Positions 43,335 to 54,092 are shown, numbered from the stretch's first letter. The stretch is 64,000 nt of DNA from Nevskiales bacterium (GCA_028698335.1 JAQVDP010000002.1:62001-126000); one strand, 5' to 3'. Numbers and translations are program-made. Notes: generated by a model from the sequence alone, not told the origin.

Positions 43335-44273
43335 ATGACCAGGGGCGCAGTGCCGACGGTTCTGCTGATGGGGCCGACGGCGTCGGGCAAGACCGGCCTG
43401 TCGTTGGCGCTGGCGGAACGTCTGCCGGTCGAGATCGTCAGCGTCGATTCGGCGCAGGTGTATCGGGGCATGGACATCGGCACTGCAAAACCGGATCGGG
43501 CGACCCTCGCGCGGGTCCCGCATCATCTGGTCGATATTCTCGATCCGCTCGAACCGTATTCGGCCGCACGCTTCGTCCGCGACGCGCTGCAGGCGATCGA
43601 GGCGATCAAGGCTCGAGGGCGGATCCCGTTGTTGGTGGGTGGCACGATGTTGTATTTCCGGGCGCTGCGCTACGGCCTGAGCGACCTGCCATCCGCCGAT
43701 GCCGGCCTGCGTGCGCAGATCGAGGCGGACGCCGAGCGGGAGGGCTGGCCGGCACTGCACGCCCGGCTGGCGGTGCGCGACCCAGAGACCGCCGTCAGGC
43801 TGCATCCCAATGACCAGCAGCGGATCCAGCGCGCGCTGGAAATCATCGAACTGACCGGAACGACGCCCAGCGAACTGTTCCGGCGCGAGCGGCCGCCCCC
43901 CCTGGGTGGGGATGCGCTGGCGCTGGCGCTCAATCCCCCGGAGCGATCCGAGCTGCATCGCCGCATCCGGGTGCGGCTGGAGGCGATGATGGCGGATGGA
44001 TTCGTCGAGGAGGTCGAACACCTGTACCGCCGCGGGGACCTCAATCCGGAACTCCCGTCGATCCGGGCGGTCGGATACCGTCAGCTCTGGGAATATGTCG
44101 CCGGGCGCTGGAAAAGGGACGAAGCCGTCGAGCGGGCAGTTGCGGCGACCCGTCAGTTCGCCAAGCGTCAGTTGACCTGGTTGCGATCCGAGCAGGCGGT
44201 CGAGGTCTTCGATCCGGATCGCCCGGATCTGGTCGGCGAGGTGTTTCGCCGGATCGATTCCCGGCTGGCATAA
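43335..44273 (+). CDS. miaA: tRNA dimethylallyltransferase
   Basis: A 312-residue enzyme that adds a dimethylallyl group to A37 of tRNAs reading UNN codons. Motifs are VLLMGPTASGKTGLSLALAE (P-loop), SVDSAQVYRGMDIGTAKP, HHLVDILDP, LLVGGTMLYFRAL, NDQQRIQRALEI, SIRAVGYRQLWEY and TRQFAKRQLTWLR. The ATG at 43335, five bases after mutL, was used; the open frame extends into mutL but is not family-like there. The mutL-miaA-hfq-hflX order is conserved in gammaproteobacteria. Confidence 0.96.
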   Translation: MTRGAVPTVLLMGPTASGKTGLSLALAERLPVEIVSVDSAQVYRGMDIGTAKPDRATLARVPHHLVDILDPLEPYSAARFVRDALQAIEAIKARGRIPLLVGGTMLYFRALRYGLSDLPSADAGLRAQIEADAEREGWPALHARLAVRDPETAVRLHPNDQQRIQRALEIIELTGTTPSELFRRERPPPLGGDALALALNPPERSELHRRIRVRLEAMMADGFVEEVEHLYRRGDLNPELPSIRAVGYRQLWEYVAGRWKRDEAVERAVAATRQFAKRQLTWLRSEQAVEVFDPDRPDLVGEVFRRIDSRLA

Positions 44274-44361
44274 CGACTGCCCAGCGCGTGCTAAACTGCG
44301 CGGGCCGCATCCGGGCAAGCTTTACTGCGGCCGCTGCTTACCTATAAAGGGATAAAATCCA

Positions 44362-44622
44362 ATGTCGAAAGGTCATACTCTACAAGAACCGTTTTTGAAC
44401 GCCCTGCGTAAGGAGCGTATTCCCGTTTCGATCTATCTGGTCAACGGCATCAAGCTGCAGGGGCAGATCGAGTCCTTCGACTCGTTCGTCGTCCTGCTGC
44501 GCAACAGCGTCAGCCAGATGGTCTACAAGCACGCGATTTCCACCGTCGTGCCGACGCGCCCTGTGCGGATCTACGAGGCTGACGCACCGGGCGAGGGCGG
44601 CGGAGACAGCGCGGCTTCTTGA
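44362..44622 (+). CDS. hfq: RNA chaperone Hfq
   Basis: An 86-residue Sm-like protein that pairs small RNAs with mRNAs and binds poly(A). The Sm1 region is [40 protein letters not shown] follows, and the Sm2 motif [14 protein letters not shown] is complete. The C-terminal tail is short and Gly-rich, as in Pseudomonas rather than E. coli. Together with pcnB and rnr in this window it forms part of an RNA-metabolism set. Confidence 0.97.
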   Translation: MSKGHTLQEPFLNALRKERIPVSIYLVNGIKLQGQIESFDSFVVLLRNSVSQMVYKHAISTVVPTRPVRIYEADAPGEGGGDSAAS

Positions 44623-44680
44623 ATGCGATGATCGATCCGGTCGGTAGTGGGCAGGCGGTCGCGATGGTCGCCACAGCGTA

Positions 44681-45991
44681 ATGTTCGAGCGCCCCAAGGC
44701 CGGTCAGAAAGCAGTCCTGGTCCATCTGGAGTTCCCCGGAACCGACTTCGAGTCGGACCGGCAGGAGTTCGTGGAGCTGGCGCGTTCGGCGGGTGCCGAC
44801 GTCCTTGCCGTGGTCGGCGGGTCGCGGCGTCAGCCGGACCCGGGTCTGTTCGTCGGCTCCGGCAAGGCGGACGAGATTGCTGCGGCGGTGCACGAGCACG
44901 AGGCGGAGCTGGTGATCTTCAATCACGAACTCAGCCCCAGCCAGGAGCGGAATCTCGAAAAGCTGGTGCAGGCCCGCGTGCTGGACCGCTCCGGCTTGAT
45001 TCTGGACATCTTCGCCACCCGCGCGCGGTCGCACGAGGGCAAGCTCCAGGTCGAACTGGCGCAGCTCCAGTACATCTCGACCCGCCTGGTCAGAGGCTGG
45101 ACGCATCTGGAGCGCCAGCGCGGTGGTATCGGGCTGCGCGGTCCGGGCGAAACCCAGCTTGAGACCGACCGCCGGCTGTTGCGCGATCGCATCGCATCGC
45201 TGAAGCGTCAGCTCGAAGCCGTCCGCGGACGCCGCGCGCGATCGCGTGCGGCACGTGAGAAACACGAAGTGCCGGCGGTGTCGCTGGTTGGATACACCAA
45301 TGCCGGCAAGTCGACCCTGTTCAATGCCTTGACCGGCAACGAGACCTTTGCATCCAGCAAGCTGTTCGCAACGTTGGATACGACGGTGCGCAAGCTGGAA
45401 CTGGATCACGGCGAGCCGATCGTGATTGCCGACACGGTCGGCTTCATCCGCGATCTGCCGCACGATCTGATCGCGGCGTTTCGGGCGACGCTCGAAGAGG
45501 CGCGGGACGCACGCCTGCTGCTGCACGTCGTCGATTCCGCGGATCCTGAGCGGATGGCGCGGATCGCGCAGGTCGAGATGGTACTCGACGAGATCGGTGC
45601 CGAGGATGTCCCGGTCCTGCAGGTCTTCAACAAGATCGACCTGCGGGAGGGTGAAGCGCCCCGGATCGAACGCGATGAAAACGGCGTGGCCCGACGCGTG
45701 TTCGTGTCGGCCCGCAGCGGCGCCGGACTGGACGAGCTGCGCACCGCGATCGGTGAACGCGTGCGCGGGGAGCCGGCGCCGTACGAGCTGGTCCTGCCGC
45801 CGTCGGCGGCACGGTTGCGGGCGCAGTTGTTCGAGCGTCGGGCGGTGCTCGAGGAGCACCTCGACGACGCCGGCAATTTTCATCTGAGTGTCGGGATGCC
45901 GATGGCACAGCTGCGTCGGTTGTGTCTGGAGGCCGGCATCGAGATACCGGACGCCGAACACGTGATTGAGGAATGGGAGTGTTCTCCCTAG
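44681..45991 (+). CDS. hflX: GTPase HflX
   Basis: A 436-residue ribosome-associated GTPase that splits or rescues stalled 70S ribosomes during stress. The N-terminal HflX domain (about 1-165) contains FVGSGKADEIA, FNHELSPSQERNLEKL and RTRARSHEGKLQVELAQLQY-like helices. A GGIGLRGPGETQLE linker precedes the G domain with GYTNAGKSTLFNAL (G1), DTVGFIRDLPHDLI (G3) and NKIDL (G4). The gene lies 58 bp after hfq. Confidence 0.95.
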   Translation: MFERPKAGQKAVLVHLEFPGTDFESDRQEFVELARSAGADVLAVVGGSRRQPDPGLFVGSGKADEIAAAVHEHEAELVIFNHELSPSQERNLEKLVQARVLDRSGLILDIFATRARSHEGKLQVELAQLQYISTRLVRGWTHLERQRGGIGLRGPGETQLETDRRLLRDRIASLKRQLEAVRGRRARSRAAREKHEVPAVSLVGYTNAGKSTLFNALTGNETFASSKLFATLDTTVRKLELDHGEPIVIADTVGFIRDLPHDLIAAFRATLEEARDARLLLHVVDSADPERMARIAQVEMVLDEIGAEDVPVLQVFNKIDLREGEAPRIERDENGVARRVFVSARSGAGLDELRTAIGERVRGEPAPYELVLPPSAARLRAQLFERRAVLEEHLDDAGNFHLSVGMPMAQLRRLCLEAGIEIPDAEHVIEEWECSP

Positions 45992-46134
45992 AATTTTCCG
46001 GCCTGATCGACAGGACTGCCGCGGCGCCGTCAGTGACGATGCCGCCCAAGCTTCCGACAGGCCACACCGGACAGATGCGGCTGAAAATCCGCAGCACGAC
46101 AGCAAGACCCACCTAACTTAAGCTGGAGCAATCA

Positions 46135-47280
46135 ATGGCTTGGAATGAGCCCGGACCCGGCCGCGATCCGTGGAACCAGGGGCCGAAGCGCGGTGACGGT
46201 CCGCCCGACCTGGATGCAATGCTCAAGCGCCTGAAGGCGCGTTTTGGCGGTGGCCGTGGGGGCGGTGGCCGCAGCGGCGGATTGCCGTCCGGCATGTTCG
46301 GCCTGGTGGGAGCGGCATTGCTGCTGCTCTGGGGCGCGTCCGGCTTCTACGTGGTCGACGAACAGGAGCGCGCCGTGGTCTTGCGCTTCGGCGAGTATGT
46401 CGCGACGACCGAGCCGGGCCTGCGCTGGCGCATGCCGTGGCCGGTGGAGCAGGAGGAGATCGTCAATGTGACCGGAGTGCGTTCGACCCGCGACCGCGCG
46501 ACGATGCTGACGCAGGACGAAAACATCGTCGACCTCGAGCTGACGGTCCAGTACCGCGTCTCCAAGGTGGAGGACTACCTGTTCAATGTCGATGATCCCG
46601 ATCTGACGATGCGCCAGGCGACCAAGTCGTCGGTGCGCGAGATCGTCGGGCAGTCGAAGATGGATTTCATCCTCACCGATGGCCGCCAGGAAATCGCCGA
46701 CCGCACCAAGCAGCTGCTGCAGGAGCGGATGGAGGAATACAAGACCGGCCTGTTCGTCACCGAGGTCAACCTCCAGCAGGCACAGCCGCCGGAGCTGGTT
46801 CAGGCTGCGTTCGCCGATGCGATCAAGGCGCGCGAGGATCAGCAGCGTCTGAAGAACGAGGCCGAGGCGTATGCCAACGACCGGCTGCCGCGCGCGCGCG
46901 GTGCGGCGGCCCGGCAGATCGCCGAGGCGACGGCCTACCGCGACCAGATCGTGGCCAAGGCCGAGGGTGACGTGGCCCGCTTCAACCAGCTGCTGACCGA
47001 GTATCGCAAGGCGCCGAAGGTGACCCGCGAGCGTATGTATCTCGACACGATGAGTCAGGTCTTCGGCAGCACTAGCAAGGTGGTCGTCGATGTCGACAAG
47101 GGCAGCAGTCCGATGATCTACCTGCCGCTGGATCAGCTGCTGAAGAACGCGCCGCGCTCGGGCAGCTCGTCGAGCGCCGACTTCTCCGGCAGCGCCGATT
47201 TCTCTTCCAGCGCGGATCCGCGCAGCAACACCGCGCCGAGCACGTCTGGCAGCTTGCGCTCGCGCGACAGGAGCCGCTGA
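46135..47280 (+). CDS. hflK: FtsH modulator HflK
   Basis: A 381-residue SPFH/band-7 membrane protein that forms a large cage with HflC around FtsH. The N-terminus is cytoplasmic and Gly-rich (RFGGGRGGGGRSGG), one membrane segment spans about residues 55-75, and the band-7 domain begins FYVVDEQERAVVLRFGEY. A long helical region has EDQQRLKNEAEAYAND. The C-terminus is Ser-rich. The stop overlaps the hflC ATG by one base. The partner FtsH could be the copy at 25831 or a housekeeping copy elsewhere. Confidence 0.95.
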   Translation: MAWNEPGPGRDPWNQGPKRGDGPPDLDAMLKRLKARFGGGRGGGGRSGGLPSGMFGLVGAALLLLWGASGFYVVDEQERAVVLRFGEYVATTEPGLRWRMPWPVEQEEIVNVTGVRSTRDRATMLTQDENIVDLELTVQYRVSKVEDYLFNVDDPDLTMRQATKSSVREIVGQSKMDFILTDGRQEIADRTKQLLQERMEEYKTGLFVTEVNLQQAQPPELVQAAFADAIKAREDQQRLKNEAEAYANDRLPRARGAAARQIAEATAYRDQIVAKAEGDVARFNQLLTEYRKAPKVTRERMYLDTMSQVFGSTSKVVVDVDKGSSPMIYLPLDQLLKNAPRSGSSSSADFSGSADFSSSADPRSNTAPSTSGSLRSRDRSR

Positions 47281-48149
47281 TGAACAACTCGACCCCGATG
47301 GTGCTGGTGGCCGTGGCGATCGCCGCGCTACTGGTCGTTTCGAACACCTTCTTCATCGTCGACCAGCGCGAGAAGGCGCTGCTGTTCCAGGTCGGCGAGC
47401 TCAAGGGCGATGCCTACGGCCCGGGCCTGCACGCCAAGATTCCGTTCTTCCAGACGGTCCGCAAGTTCGACTCGCGGCTGCTGACGCTCGACAACCAGAC
47501 CGAGAACTTCCTGACCGGCGAGAAGAAGAACGTCGAAGTCGACTCGTTCGTGAAATGGCGGATCTCCGACCCGGCGACCTACTACCGCGCGACCGGCGGG
47601 CAGGAGCTGGTCGCTCTGGATCGTCTGAGCGCAATCGTCAACCGCGGGCTGCGTGACGAATTCGGTGCGCGCACGATCCAGCAGGCGGTGTCCGACGAAC
47701 GCGATGTGATCATGCAGGATCTCGAGCGCAAGGTGATCAACAATGTCGGCGAACTCGGGATCGAGATCGTGGACGTCCGCCTGAAGTCGATCAATCTGCC
47801 GAAGACGGTCAGCGAGTCGGTATACGACCGCATGCGCGCCGAGCGCGCCCGGGTCGCTTCGGATCTGCGCGCGCGAGGTGCCGAGGAGGCCGAGAAGATC
47901 CGCGCCGAAGCCGATCGCGAGGCGCAGATCACGCTGGCACAGGCCTACAAGGCGTCCGAAGAGCTGCGCGGTCTTGGTGACGCGAGGGCGGCCGACGTGT
48001 ACGCGGAGTCGTACGGGCAGGATCCCGAGTTCTACGACTTCTACCGCTCGCTGAACGTGTATCGCAGCAGCTTCGGTGGCGGCAGTGACGTTCTGGTCCT
48101 GCAGCCCGACAGTCCGTTCTTCAAGTACTTCCGCGGCGGGGCTCGGTGA
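47280..48149 (+). CDS. hflC: FtsH modulator HflC
   Basis: A 289-residue SPFH/band-7 protein, partner of HflK. A membrane anchor (about residues 7-24) is followed by NTFFIVDQREKALLFQVGEL, GLHAKIPFFQTVRKFDSRLLTL, DSFVKWRISDPATYY and the helical MRAERARVASDLRARGAEEAEKI. The C-terminal SPFFKYFRGG is typical. It starts in the hflK stop, and its own stop overlaps the next gene's GTG. Confidence 0.95.
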   Translation: MNNSTPMVLVAVAIAALLVVSNTFFIVDQREKALLFQVGELKGDAYGPGLHAKIPFFQTVRKFDSRLLTLDNQTENFLTGEKKNVEVDSFVKWRISDPATYYRATGGQELVALDRLSAIVNRGLRDEFGARTIQQAVSDERDVIMQDLERKVINNVGELGIEIVDVRLKSINLPKTVSESVYDRMRAERARVASDLRARGAEEAEKIRAEADREAQITLAQAYKASEELRGLGDARAADVYAESYGQDPEFYDFYRSLNVYRSSFGGGSDVLVLQPDSPFFKYFRGGAR

Positions 48150-48337
48150 ACCTCGACTGGGCCGAACTGCTCAGGGCGTTCGGGCTGGTCATGGTGATTG
48201 AGGGGCTCCTGCCATTCGCGGTGCCGTCACAATGGCGCCGCATGCTTTTGACCGCCGCGCAGATGGAGAGCCGGAGCCTGCGGGTGCTCGGCTTTCTGAG
48301 TATGGCCGGCGGTCTGTTGTTATTGCATTTGACCTGA
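48146..48337 (+). CDS. DUF2065 domain membrane protein (GTG start)
   Basis: A 63-residue inner-membrane protein with two hydrophobic helices (about 6-24 and 45-61) flanking a short polar loop (PSQWRRMLLTAAQMESRSLR). It matches the YjeT-like DUF2065 family, whose genes usually sit between hflC and hisZ or purA. The GTG at 48146 overlaps the hflC stop (GTGA), which fixes the start. Its function is unknown; the position suggests a small accessory of the HflKC complex. Confidence 0.85.
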   Translation: MNLDWAELLRAFGLVMVIEGLLPFAVPSQWRRMLLTAAQMESRSLRVLGFLSMAGGLLLLHLT

Positions 48338-48339
48338 CA

Positions 48340-49332
48340 ATGTCGATACGTAAGTGGATGTTGCCCGAAGGGGTGGAGGAAACCCTGCCGCCGCTGTCGT
48401 GGCAGATGGAAGACCTGCGCCGCAAGCTGCTGGATCACTACCGCAAGCAGGGCTACGAGCTGGTGTTGCCGCCGCTGATCGAGCATCTCGATGCGCTGCT
48501 GACCGGCACCGCGCAGGGGCTCGAGCAGCAGACCTTCAAGCTGACCGACCCGGCCAGCGGGCGTCTGCTGGGGCTGCGGGCGGATATGACCCCGCAGGCC
48601 GCACGGATCGCCGCGCGTCGCTACGCGGACACTGCGGTCGCGCGACTCTGCTACCTGGGGACGGTGCTGCGGACGGTGCCGGACGAACTGGGTGGTTCGC
48701 GCTCGCCGCGTCAGGTCGGCTGCGAGATCTTCGGGGTTCCAGGGCTCGAGGGCGATCTCGAGGCGATGAAGCTGATGATCAAGACCGTCAAGCTCGCCGG
48801 TCTGCGCAAGGTGCACCTCGATCTCGGTCACGTCGGCGTCTACCGCGCATTGACGGGGCGGCTGGGCTTGGATGCCGATGCCGAAGGGGCGCTGTTCGAC
48901 ATTCTGCAGCGCAAGTCGCAGCCGGATCTCGAAAGCTTTGCGTCCGAGCGCGAACTCAAGCCGCGCGTCGTCGACGCGATCGCCGAGCTGATGACGCTGC
49001 ATGGCGATCCGGGCGTGCTGCAGCGGGTTCGTGCGGTGCGCAAACTCGGCGGCGCGGCGGTGGACGACGCGGTGGCGGTTCTCGAGCACATCGTTGCCGA
49101 GCTGACGCGCAGCGATCGCAAGCAGTCGATTCACGTCGATCTCGCGGAACTGCGTGGGTACCGCTACCACACCGGCTTGGTGTTCGCCGCCTTTGCGCCG
49201 GGACACGGACGCGAAATCGCCCGCGGCGGGCGTTACGATGGCGTCGGCGCGGAGTTCGGCGCGGCGCGGCCCGCCACCGGTTTTTCGGCGGATCTCAACG
49301 AATTGCTGCGCCTGGGGTCGTCGTCGACCTGA
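48340..49332 (+). CDS. hisZ: ATP phosphoribosyltransferase regulatory subunit
   Basis: A 330-residue paralogue of histidyl-tRNA synthetase that lacks aminoacylation and forms a complex with short-form HisG for the first step of histidine synthesis. The class II core is seen in WMLPEGVEETLPP, GYELVLPPLIEH, LRADMTPQAARIAAR, CYLGTVLR and RQVGCEIFG. The late YHTGLVFAAFAPGHGREIARGG aligns with the HisRS catalytic end but lacks the HisRS tRNA-binding domain. Its presence implies that the organism has a short HisG. The ATG two bases after the DUF2065 stop fits family N-termini. Confidence 0.92.
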   Translation: MSIRKWMLPEGVEETLPPLSWQMEDLRRKLLDHYRKQGYELVLPPLIEHLDALLTGTAQGLEQQTFKLTDPASGRLLGLRADMTPQAARIAARRYADTAVARLCYLGTVLRTVPDELGGSRSPRQVGCEIFGVPGLEGDLEAMKLMIKTVKLAGLRKVHLDLGHVGVYRALTGRLGLDADAEGALFDILQRKSQPDLESFASERELKPRVVDAIAELMTLHGDPGVLQRVRAVRKLGGAAVDDAVAVLEHIVAELTRSDRKQSIHVDLAELRGYRYHTGLVFAAFAPGHGREIARGGRYDGVGAEFGAARPATGFSADLNELLRLGSSST

Positions 49333-49422
49333 CCGTCGACGGTGGCCACGGCAGCGGCTGTGCATGGTATTGAACGCGTCGTCGCGTTGCGTCCGCTCGG
49401 GGCGCGCGGGGCGGCGTCATGA

Positions 49423-50748
<1,326 letters not shown>

Positions 50749-50912
50749 TCGCCAGCGGCATGCTGTATTCGCGTGTGCTGCCCCGCATCCGGGGCGGCAT
50801 ACGCGGGGCCGTGCAAATCGCGTTAAGCTGCTTCCGGGAGATTCGTCTGCGCCGCCGGTATCGGCTGGGCCGCGAGGCGCTTCCGGAGCCGTTTTGCCGT
50901 TTGCAGCGACCC

Positions 50913-50944
50913 AAAAACGAAAGGCCCAGCATGGGCTGGGCCTT
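50913..50944 (-). terminator. Bidirectional intrinsic terminator between purA and tRNA-Leu
   Basis: A 10-bp stem AAGGCCCAGC/GCTGGGCCTT with loop ATGG (50921-50944). On the minus strand it is followed by CGTTTTTGGG, so it ends the tRNA-Leu transcript. On the plus strand a weaker TTT-GTCATTT run may also stop purA transcription. The 164 bases between purA and this hairpin contain no convincing gene. Confidence 0.8.
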
Positions 50945-50951
50945 TGTCATT

Positions 50952-51036
50952 TGGTGCCGAGGAGAGGACTCGAACCTCCACGGTGTTACCCGCCAGTACC
51001 TGAAACTGGTGCGTCTACCAATTCCGCCACCTCGGC
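50952..51036 (-). tRNA. tRNA-Leu (anticodon CAG)
   Basis: The minus strand begins GCCGAGGTGGCGGAATTGG, the tRNA-Leu D-arm pattern. The anticodon stem CCAGT/ACTGG encloses TTCAGGT (anticodon CAG). A long variable arm, the T-loop GGTTCGAGTCC and an encoded CCA end follow. The size of 85 bases fits a class II tRNA. Confidence 0.96.
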
Positions 51037-51048
51037 TTGAGGGCGCGC

Positions 51049-51077
51049 ATTGTGGCCATCCAATTTATCTTTGTCAA
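51049..51077 (-). promoter_or_regulatory. Sigma70 promoter for tRNA-Leu
   Basis: On the minus strand a consensus TTGACA (51072-51077) and CACAAT (51049-51054) are separated by 17 bases, ending 12 bases before the tRNA. The -35 element shares its last base with the rnr start codon at 51077. Confidence 0.6.
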
Positions 51078-53380
51078 TGAAAAAACAGACCACACGAAAA
51101 AAAAACCATAAACCGTCCGCGAGCGCCTGGCGCGAGCGTGATCCGGACTACCGGAATCAGGAGGCGCAGTACGCCGAACCGGTGCCGAGCCGGCAACTGA
51201 TTCTGGAGACGCTCGCCGATCAGGGCGGGCCGATGACGCTCGACGAGCTGGTCGGCCAGTTCGATCTGAAACGCATGTCCCAGCAGGAGGCGCTGACCAA
51301 ACGTCTGGTCGCGATGGTCCGTGACGGACAGCTGGTCCAGAACCGACGCGGCGCGTACGGGCCGGTCACGCGCATGAACCTGATCTCCGGGAGTGTGCAG
51401 GCCCATCGCGATGGCTTCGGCTTCCTGATCCCTGACGCTGGCGGCGACGATATCTTCCTGCCGCCCCGGCAGATGCGTTCGCTGATGAACGGCGACCGCG
51501 TCCTGGTGCGGGTGGTCGGGCGGGACTACAAGGGGCGCCCGGAAGGCGCGCTCGCGGAGGTCATCGAACGGGTCAGCCGCAGTATCGTCGGCCGCATGCA
51601 TGTCGAGCAGGGTGTCGCCTATGTGATTCCCGAGAACCAGCGCGTCCAGCAGGATCTGCTGATTCCGCCGGAGCACATCGGCGGCGCACGCCACGGGCAG
51701 ATGGTTGTGGCGGAGATCGTGACGCCACCGGGCGCAAGGACGCTGCCGGTGGGGCGCGTCGACGAAATTCTCGGCGAGCACCTGGCGCCAGGCATGGAGA
51801 TCGAGGCTGCCATCCGGGCGCACAGCCTGCCGCACGAATGGCCCGACGCGGTCGAACGCGAGGCGGCGGCGCTGCCGGAAACCGTCGGTGCCGCCCAGGC
51901 CAAGGGGCGGGTCGATCTACGCGATCTGCCGCTGGTGACGATCGACGGGGCCGATGCCCGCGACTTCGACGACGCGGTCCACTGCCGGCCCGTCCGCTCC
52001 GGGATCATGTCCCGCGGCGGTTGGGTGCTGTGGGTGGCGATCGCCGACGTCTCGGCGTACGTGCATCCGGATTCGCCGCTCGACAAGGAGGCGATGCGGC
52101 GCGGCAATTCGGTCTATTTCCCGCAGCGCGTGGTGCCGATGCTGCCGGAGAAGCTCTCGAACGGTCTGTGTTCGCTCAATCCGGACGTGGACCGCCTGTG
52201 CATGGTCTGTGAGATGCGCGTGCTGCCCGACGGGACCGTCGCCAAGTCGCGGTTCTACGAGGCGGTGATGCGCTCGCATGCTCGCCTGATCTACGAGGAC
52301 GTCGCGCAGATGCTCGATGACCCTGAGGGTGAGCTGGCGGCGCGTCACGACGCGATCCTGCCGCACCTGCAGGCACTTGACGGCCTGTTCGACGCCCTGT
52401 TCAGGGCGCGGCAGAAGCGTGGTGCGATCGAGTTCGAGTCCAATGAGACCCGCATCCTGTTTTCGGACGAACGCAAGATCGACCGGATCGTGCCGGTGCA
52501 GCGCAACCGCGCGCATCGCATCATCGAGGAATGCATGATTGCGGCGAATGTCGAGTCGGCACGGTTCGTCGGCCGTCACAAGCTGCCGAACCTGTACCGG
52601 GTGCACGAGACACCGGATCCGATCAAGCTGGCGGCGCTGCGCGAGTTTCTGGCATTGCACGGTGTGCGCCTCGCCGGCGGCGACAAGCCGACGGCGAAGG
52701 ACTACAGCCGCGCGCTGGAGCAGTTGCGCGACCGTCCGGACGCGGGTCTGGTGCAGACGGTGATGCTGCGCTCGATGATGCAGGCGCGCTACAGCCCCGA
52801 CAATCTTGGTCACTTCGGCCTGGCGCTGGAACACTACTCGCATTTCACCTCGCCGATCCGGCGCTATCCCGACCTGCTGCTGCATCGCGCGATCAAGCAT
52901 GCGCTGGCCAAGCGCAAGCCGAAGGACTTCGTCTACGATCACGACAAGATGGTCGGCCTCGGTACGCACTGTTCGATGACCGAGCGTCGTGCGGACGACG
53001 CCACGCGTGACGTCGTTACCTGGCTCAAATGCGAGTTCATGCGCCATCGCCTGGCCGAGGAGTTCGACGGCACGATCAGCAGCGTGGTTGCCTTTGGGCT
53101 GTTCGTCGAACTCGACGATCTGTTCATCGACGGACTGGTGCACGTCTCGTCGCTGCGCAACGACTACTACGAGCATGACGCCAAGTCGCACCGGCTCGTC
53201 GGCAGTCGCAGCAAGATGACCTATGCCCTGGGGGATCGGGTGCGGGTGAAGCTGGTCCGGGTCAACCTCGATGAGCGTAAAATCGACCTCGAACTCGTCA
53301 AGGTGACGGTGCATTCATCGTCAATTCAGGGCGACCCCCCAAAATCCAAACGATCCAGAACCAAGAGGAAGAAGCGATGA
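51077..53380 (+). CDS. rnr: Ribonuclease R
   Basis: A 767-residue 3'-to-5' exoribonuclease able to degrade structured RNA. An N-terminal helix-turn-helix (about 30-95) is followed by cold-shock domains (NLISGSVQAHRDGFGFLIPD). The RNB catalytic core has IDGADARDFDDAV with the metal-binding Asp residues, YFPQRVVPMLPEKLSNGLCSL, FTSPIRRYPDLLLHR and a C-terminal S1 domain (DGTISSVVAFGLFVEL). The short Lys-rich tail resembles that of RNase R. The ATG at 51077 is preferred over one at 51050, which lies in the tRNA-Leu promoter. The stop overlaps the next gene as ATGA. Confidence 0.95.
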   Translation: MKKQTTRKKNHKPSASAWRERDPDYRNQEAQYAEPVPSRQLILETLADQGGPMTLDELVGQFDLKRMSQQEALTKRLVAMVRDGQLVQNRRGAYGPVTRMNLISGSVQAHRDGFGFLIPDAGGDDIFLPPRQMRSLMNGDRVLVRVVGRDYKGRPEGALAEVIERVSRSIVGRMHVEQGVAYVIPENQRVQQDLLIPPEHIGGARHGQMVVAEIVTPPGARTLPVGRVDEILGEHLAPGMEIEAAIRAHSLPHEWPDAVEREAAALPETVGAAQAKGRVDLRDLPLVTIDGADARDFDDAVHCRPVRSGIMSRGGWVLWVAIADVSAYVHPDSPLDKEAMRRGNSVYFPQRVVPMLPEKLSNGLCSLNPDVDRLCMVCEMRVLPDGTVAKSRFYEAVMRSHARLIYEDVAQMLDDPEGELAARHDAILPHLQALDGLFDALFRARQKRGAIEFESNETRILFSDERKIDRIVPVQRNRAHRIIEECMIAANVESARFVGRHKLPNLYRVHETPDPIKLAALREFLALHGVRLAGGDKPTAKDYSRALEQLRDRPDAGLVQTVMLRSMMQARYSPDNLGHFGLALEHYSHFTSPIRRYPDLLLHRAIKHALAKRKPKDFVYDHDKMVGLGTHCSMTERRADDATRDVVTWLKCEFMRHRLAEEFDGTISSVVAFGLFVELDDLFIDGLVHVSSLRNDYYEHDAKSHRLVGSRSKMTYALGDRVRVKLVRVNLDERKIDLELVKVTVHSSSIQGDPPKSKRSRTKRKKR

Positions 53381-54072
53381 ATGTCTTCAGGCTGACCGTC
53401 TGTGCAGCGGTGATCGCTGGTGTCACCGCGTGTGCCGCCGACGATCCGAACCGCCGGGCCAAGACCGGTGCAGCGATCGGTGCCGTCGTCGGTGGCGTGC
53501 TGGGCAACCAGGTCAGCCACGCCCGCGGCGCGCCCATTGTCGGCGCGGTGGTCGGTGCCATCGCGGGCGGAGCCGTTGGCAACTACATGGACAAGCAGGC
53601 GGCCGAGCTGGAGCGCCAGCTTGCCGAGGAAGCCGCCCGTGAGGAACTGCAGATCACGCGAATCTCCGGTGACGCGCTGAAGATCGGCATTGCCAGTGAT
53701 GTCAGCTTCGACGTCGACAGCGCCCAGATCAAGCCGGACGCGCTGAACACCTATGCCAAGATCGCGAACGTTCTGAAGACCTACGACAAGACGGTGATCC
53801 ACGTCGTCGGCCATACCGACTCGACCGGCAGCGACGAGTACAACCAGAGCCTGTCCGAGCGTCGTGCCGCGTCGGTGGGCAACTACCTGTCCGCGCAGGG
53901 CGTGCCGGCTTCGCGCGTGCGACAGGAGGGGCGCGGGGAGCGCGAGCCCATCGCCAGCAATCAGACGACGGATGGTCGTCGCAAGAACCGCCGCGTCGAC
54001 ATCGTCATCAAGCCGGTGATCGAAGGTCAGGAGAATCAGGCCTGGACGCCGCCGCCGTATCTCGGATCGTGA
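53377..54072 (+). CDS. OmpA-family lipoprotein (YiaD-like)
   Basis: A 231-residue outer-membrane lipoprotein (lipobox VTAC, Cys19). A glycine-zipper region (GAAIGAVVGGVLGNQ, GAVVGAIAGGAVGNYM) is followed by an OmpA peptidoglycan-binding domain with VHVVGHTDSTGS-like sequence, LSERRAASVGNYL and RRKNRRVDIVI. This combination is that of YiaD/PA-type lipoproteins. It overlaps the rnr stop by four bases, an unusual operon partner for an exoribonuclease. A strong hairpin follows. Confidence 0.88.
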   Translation: MNVFRLTVCAAVIAGVTACAADDPNRRAKTGAAIGAVVGGVLGNQVSHARGAPIVGAVVGAIAGGAVGNYMDKQAAELERQLAEEAAREELQITRISGDALKIGIASDVSFDVDSAQIKPDALNTYAKIANVLKTYDKTVIHVVGHTDSTGSDEYNQSLSERRAASVGNYLSAQGVPASRVRQEGRGEREPIASNQTTDGRRKNRRVDIVIKPVIEGQENQAWTPPPYLGS

Positions 54073-54092
54073 GTCGATCCGTTTCGTGATGA

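Noticed and set aside
50749-50912. A gene in the purA to tRNA-Leu gap (open frame from 50760)
   Set aside because: The frame runs antisense through the tRNA and terminator, with no ribosome-binding site or family resemblance.
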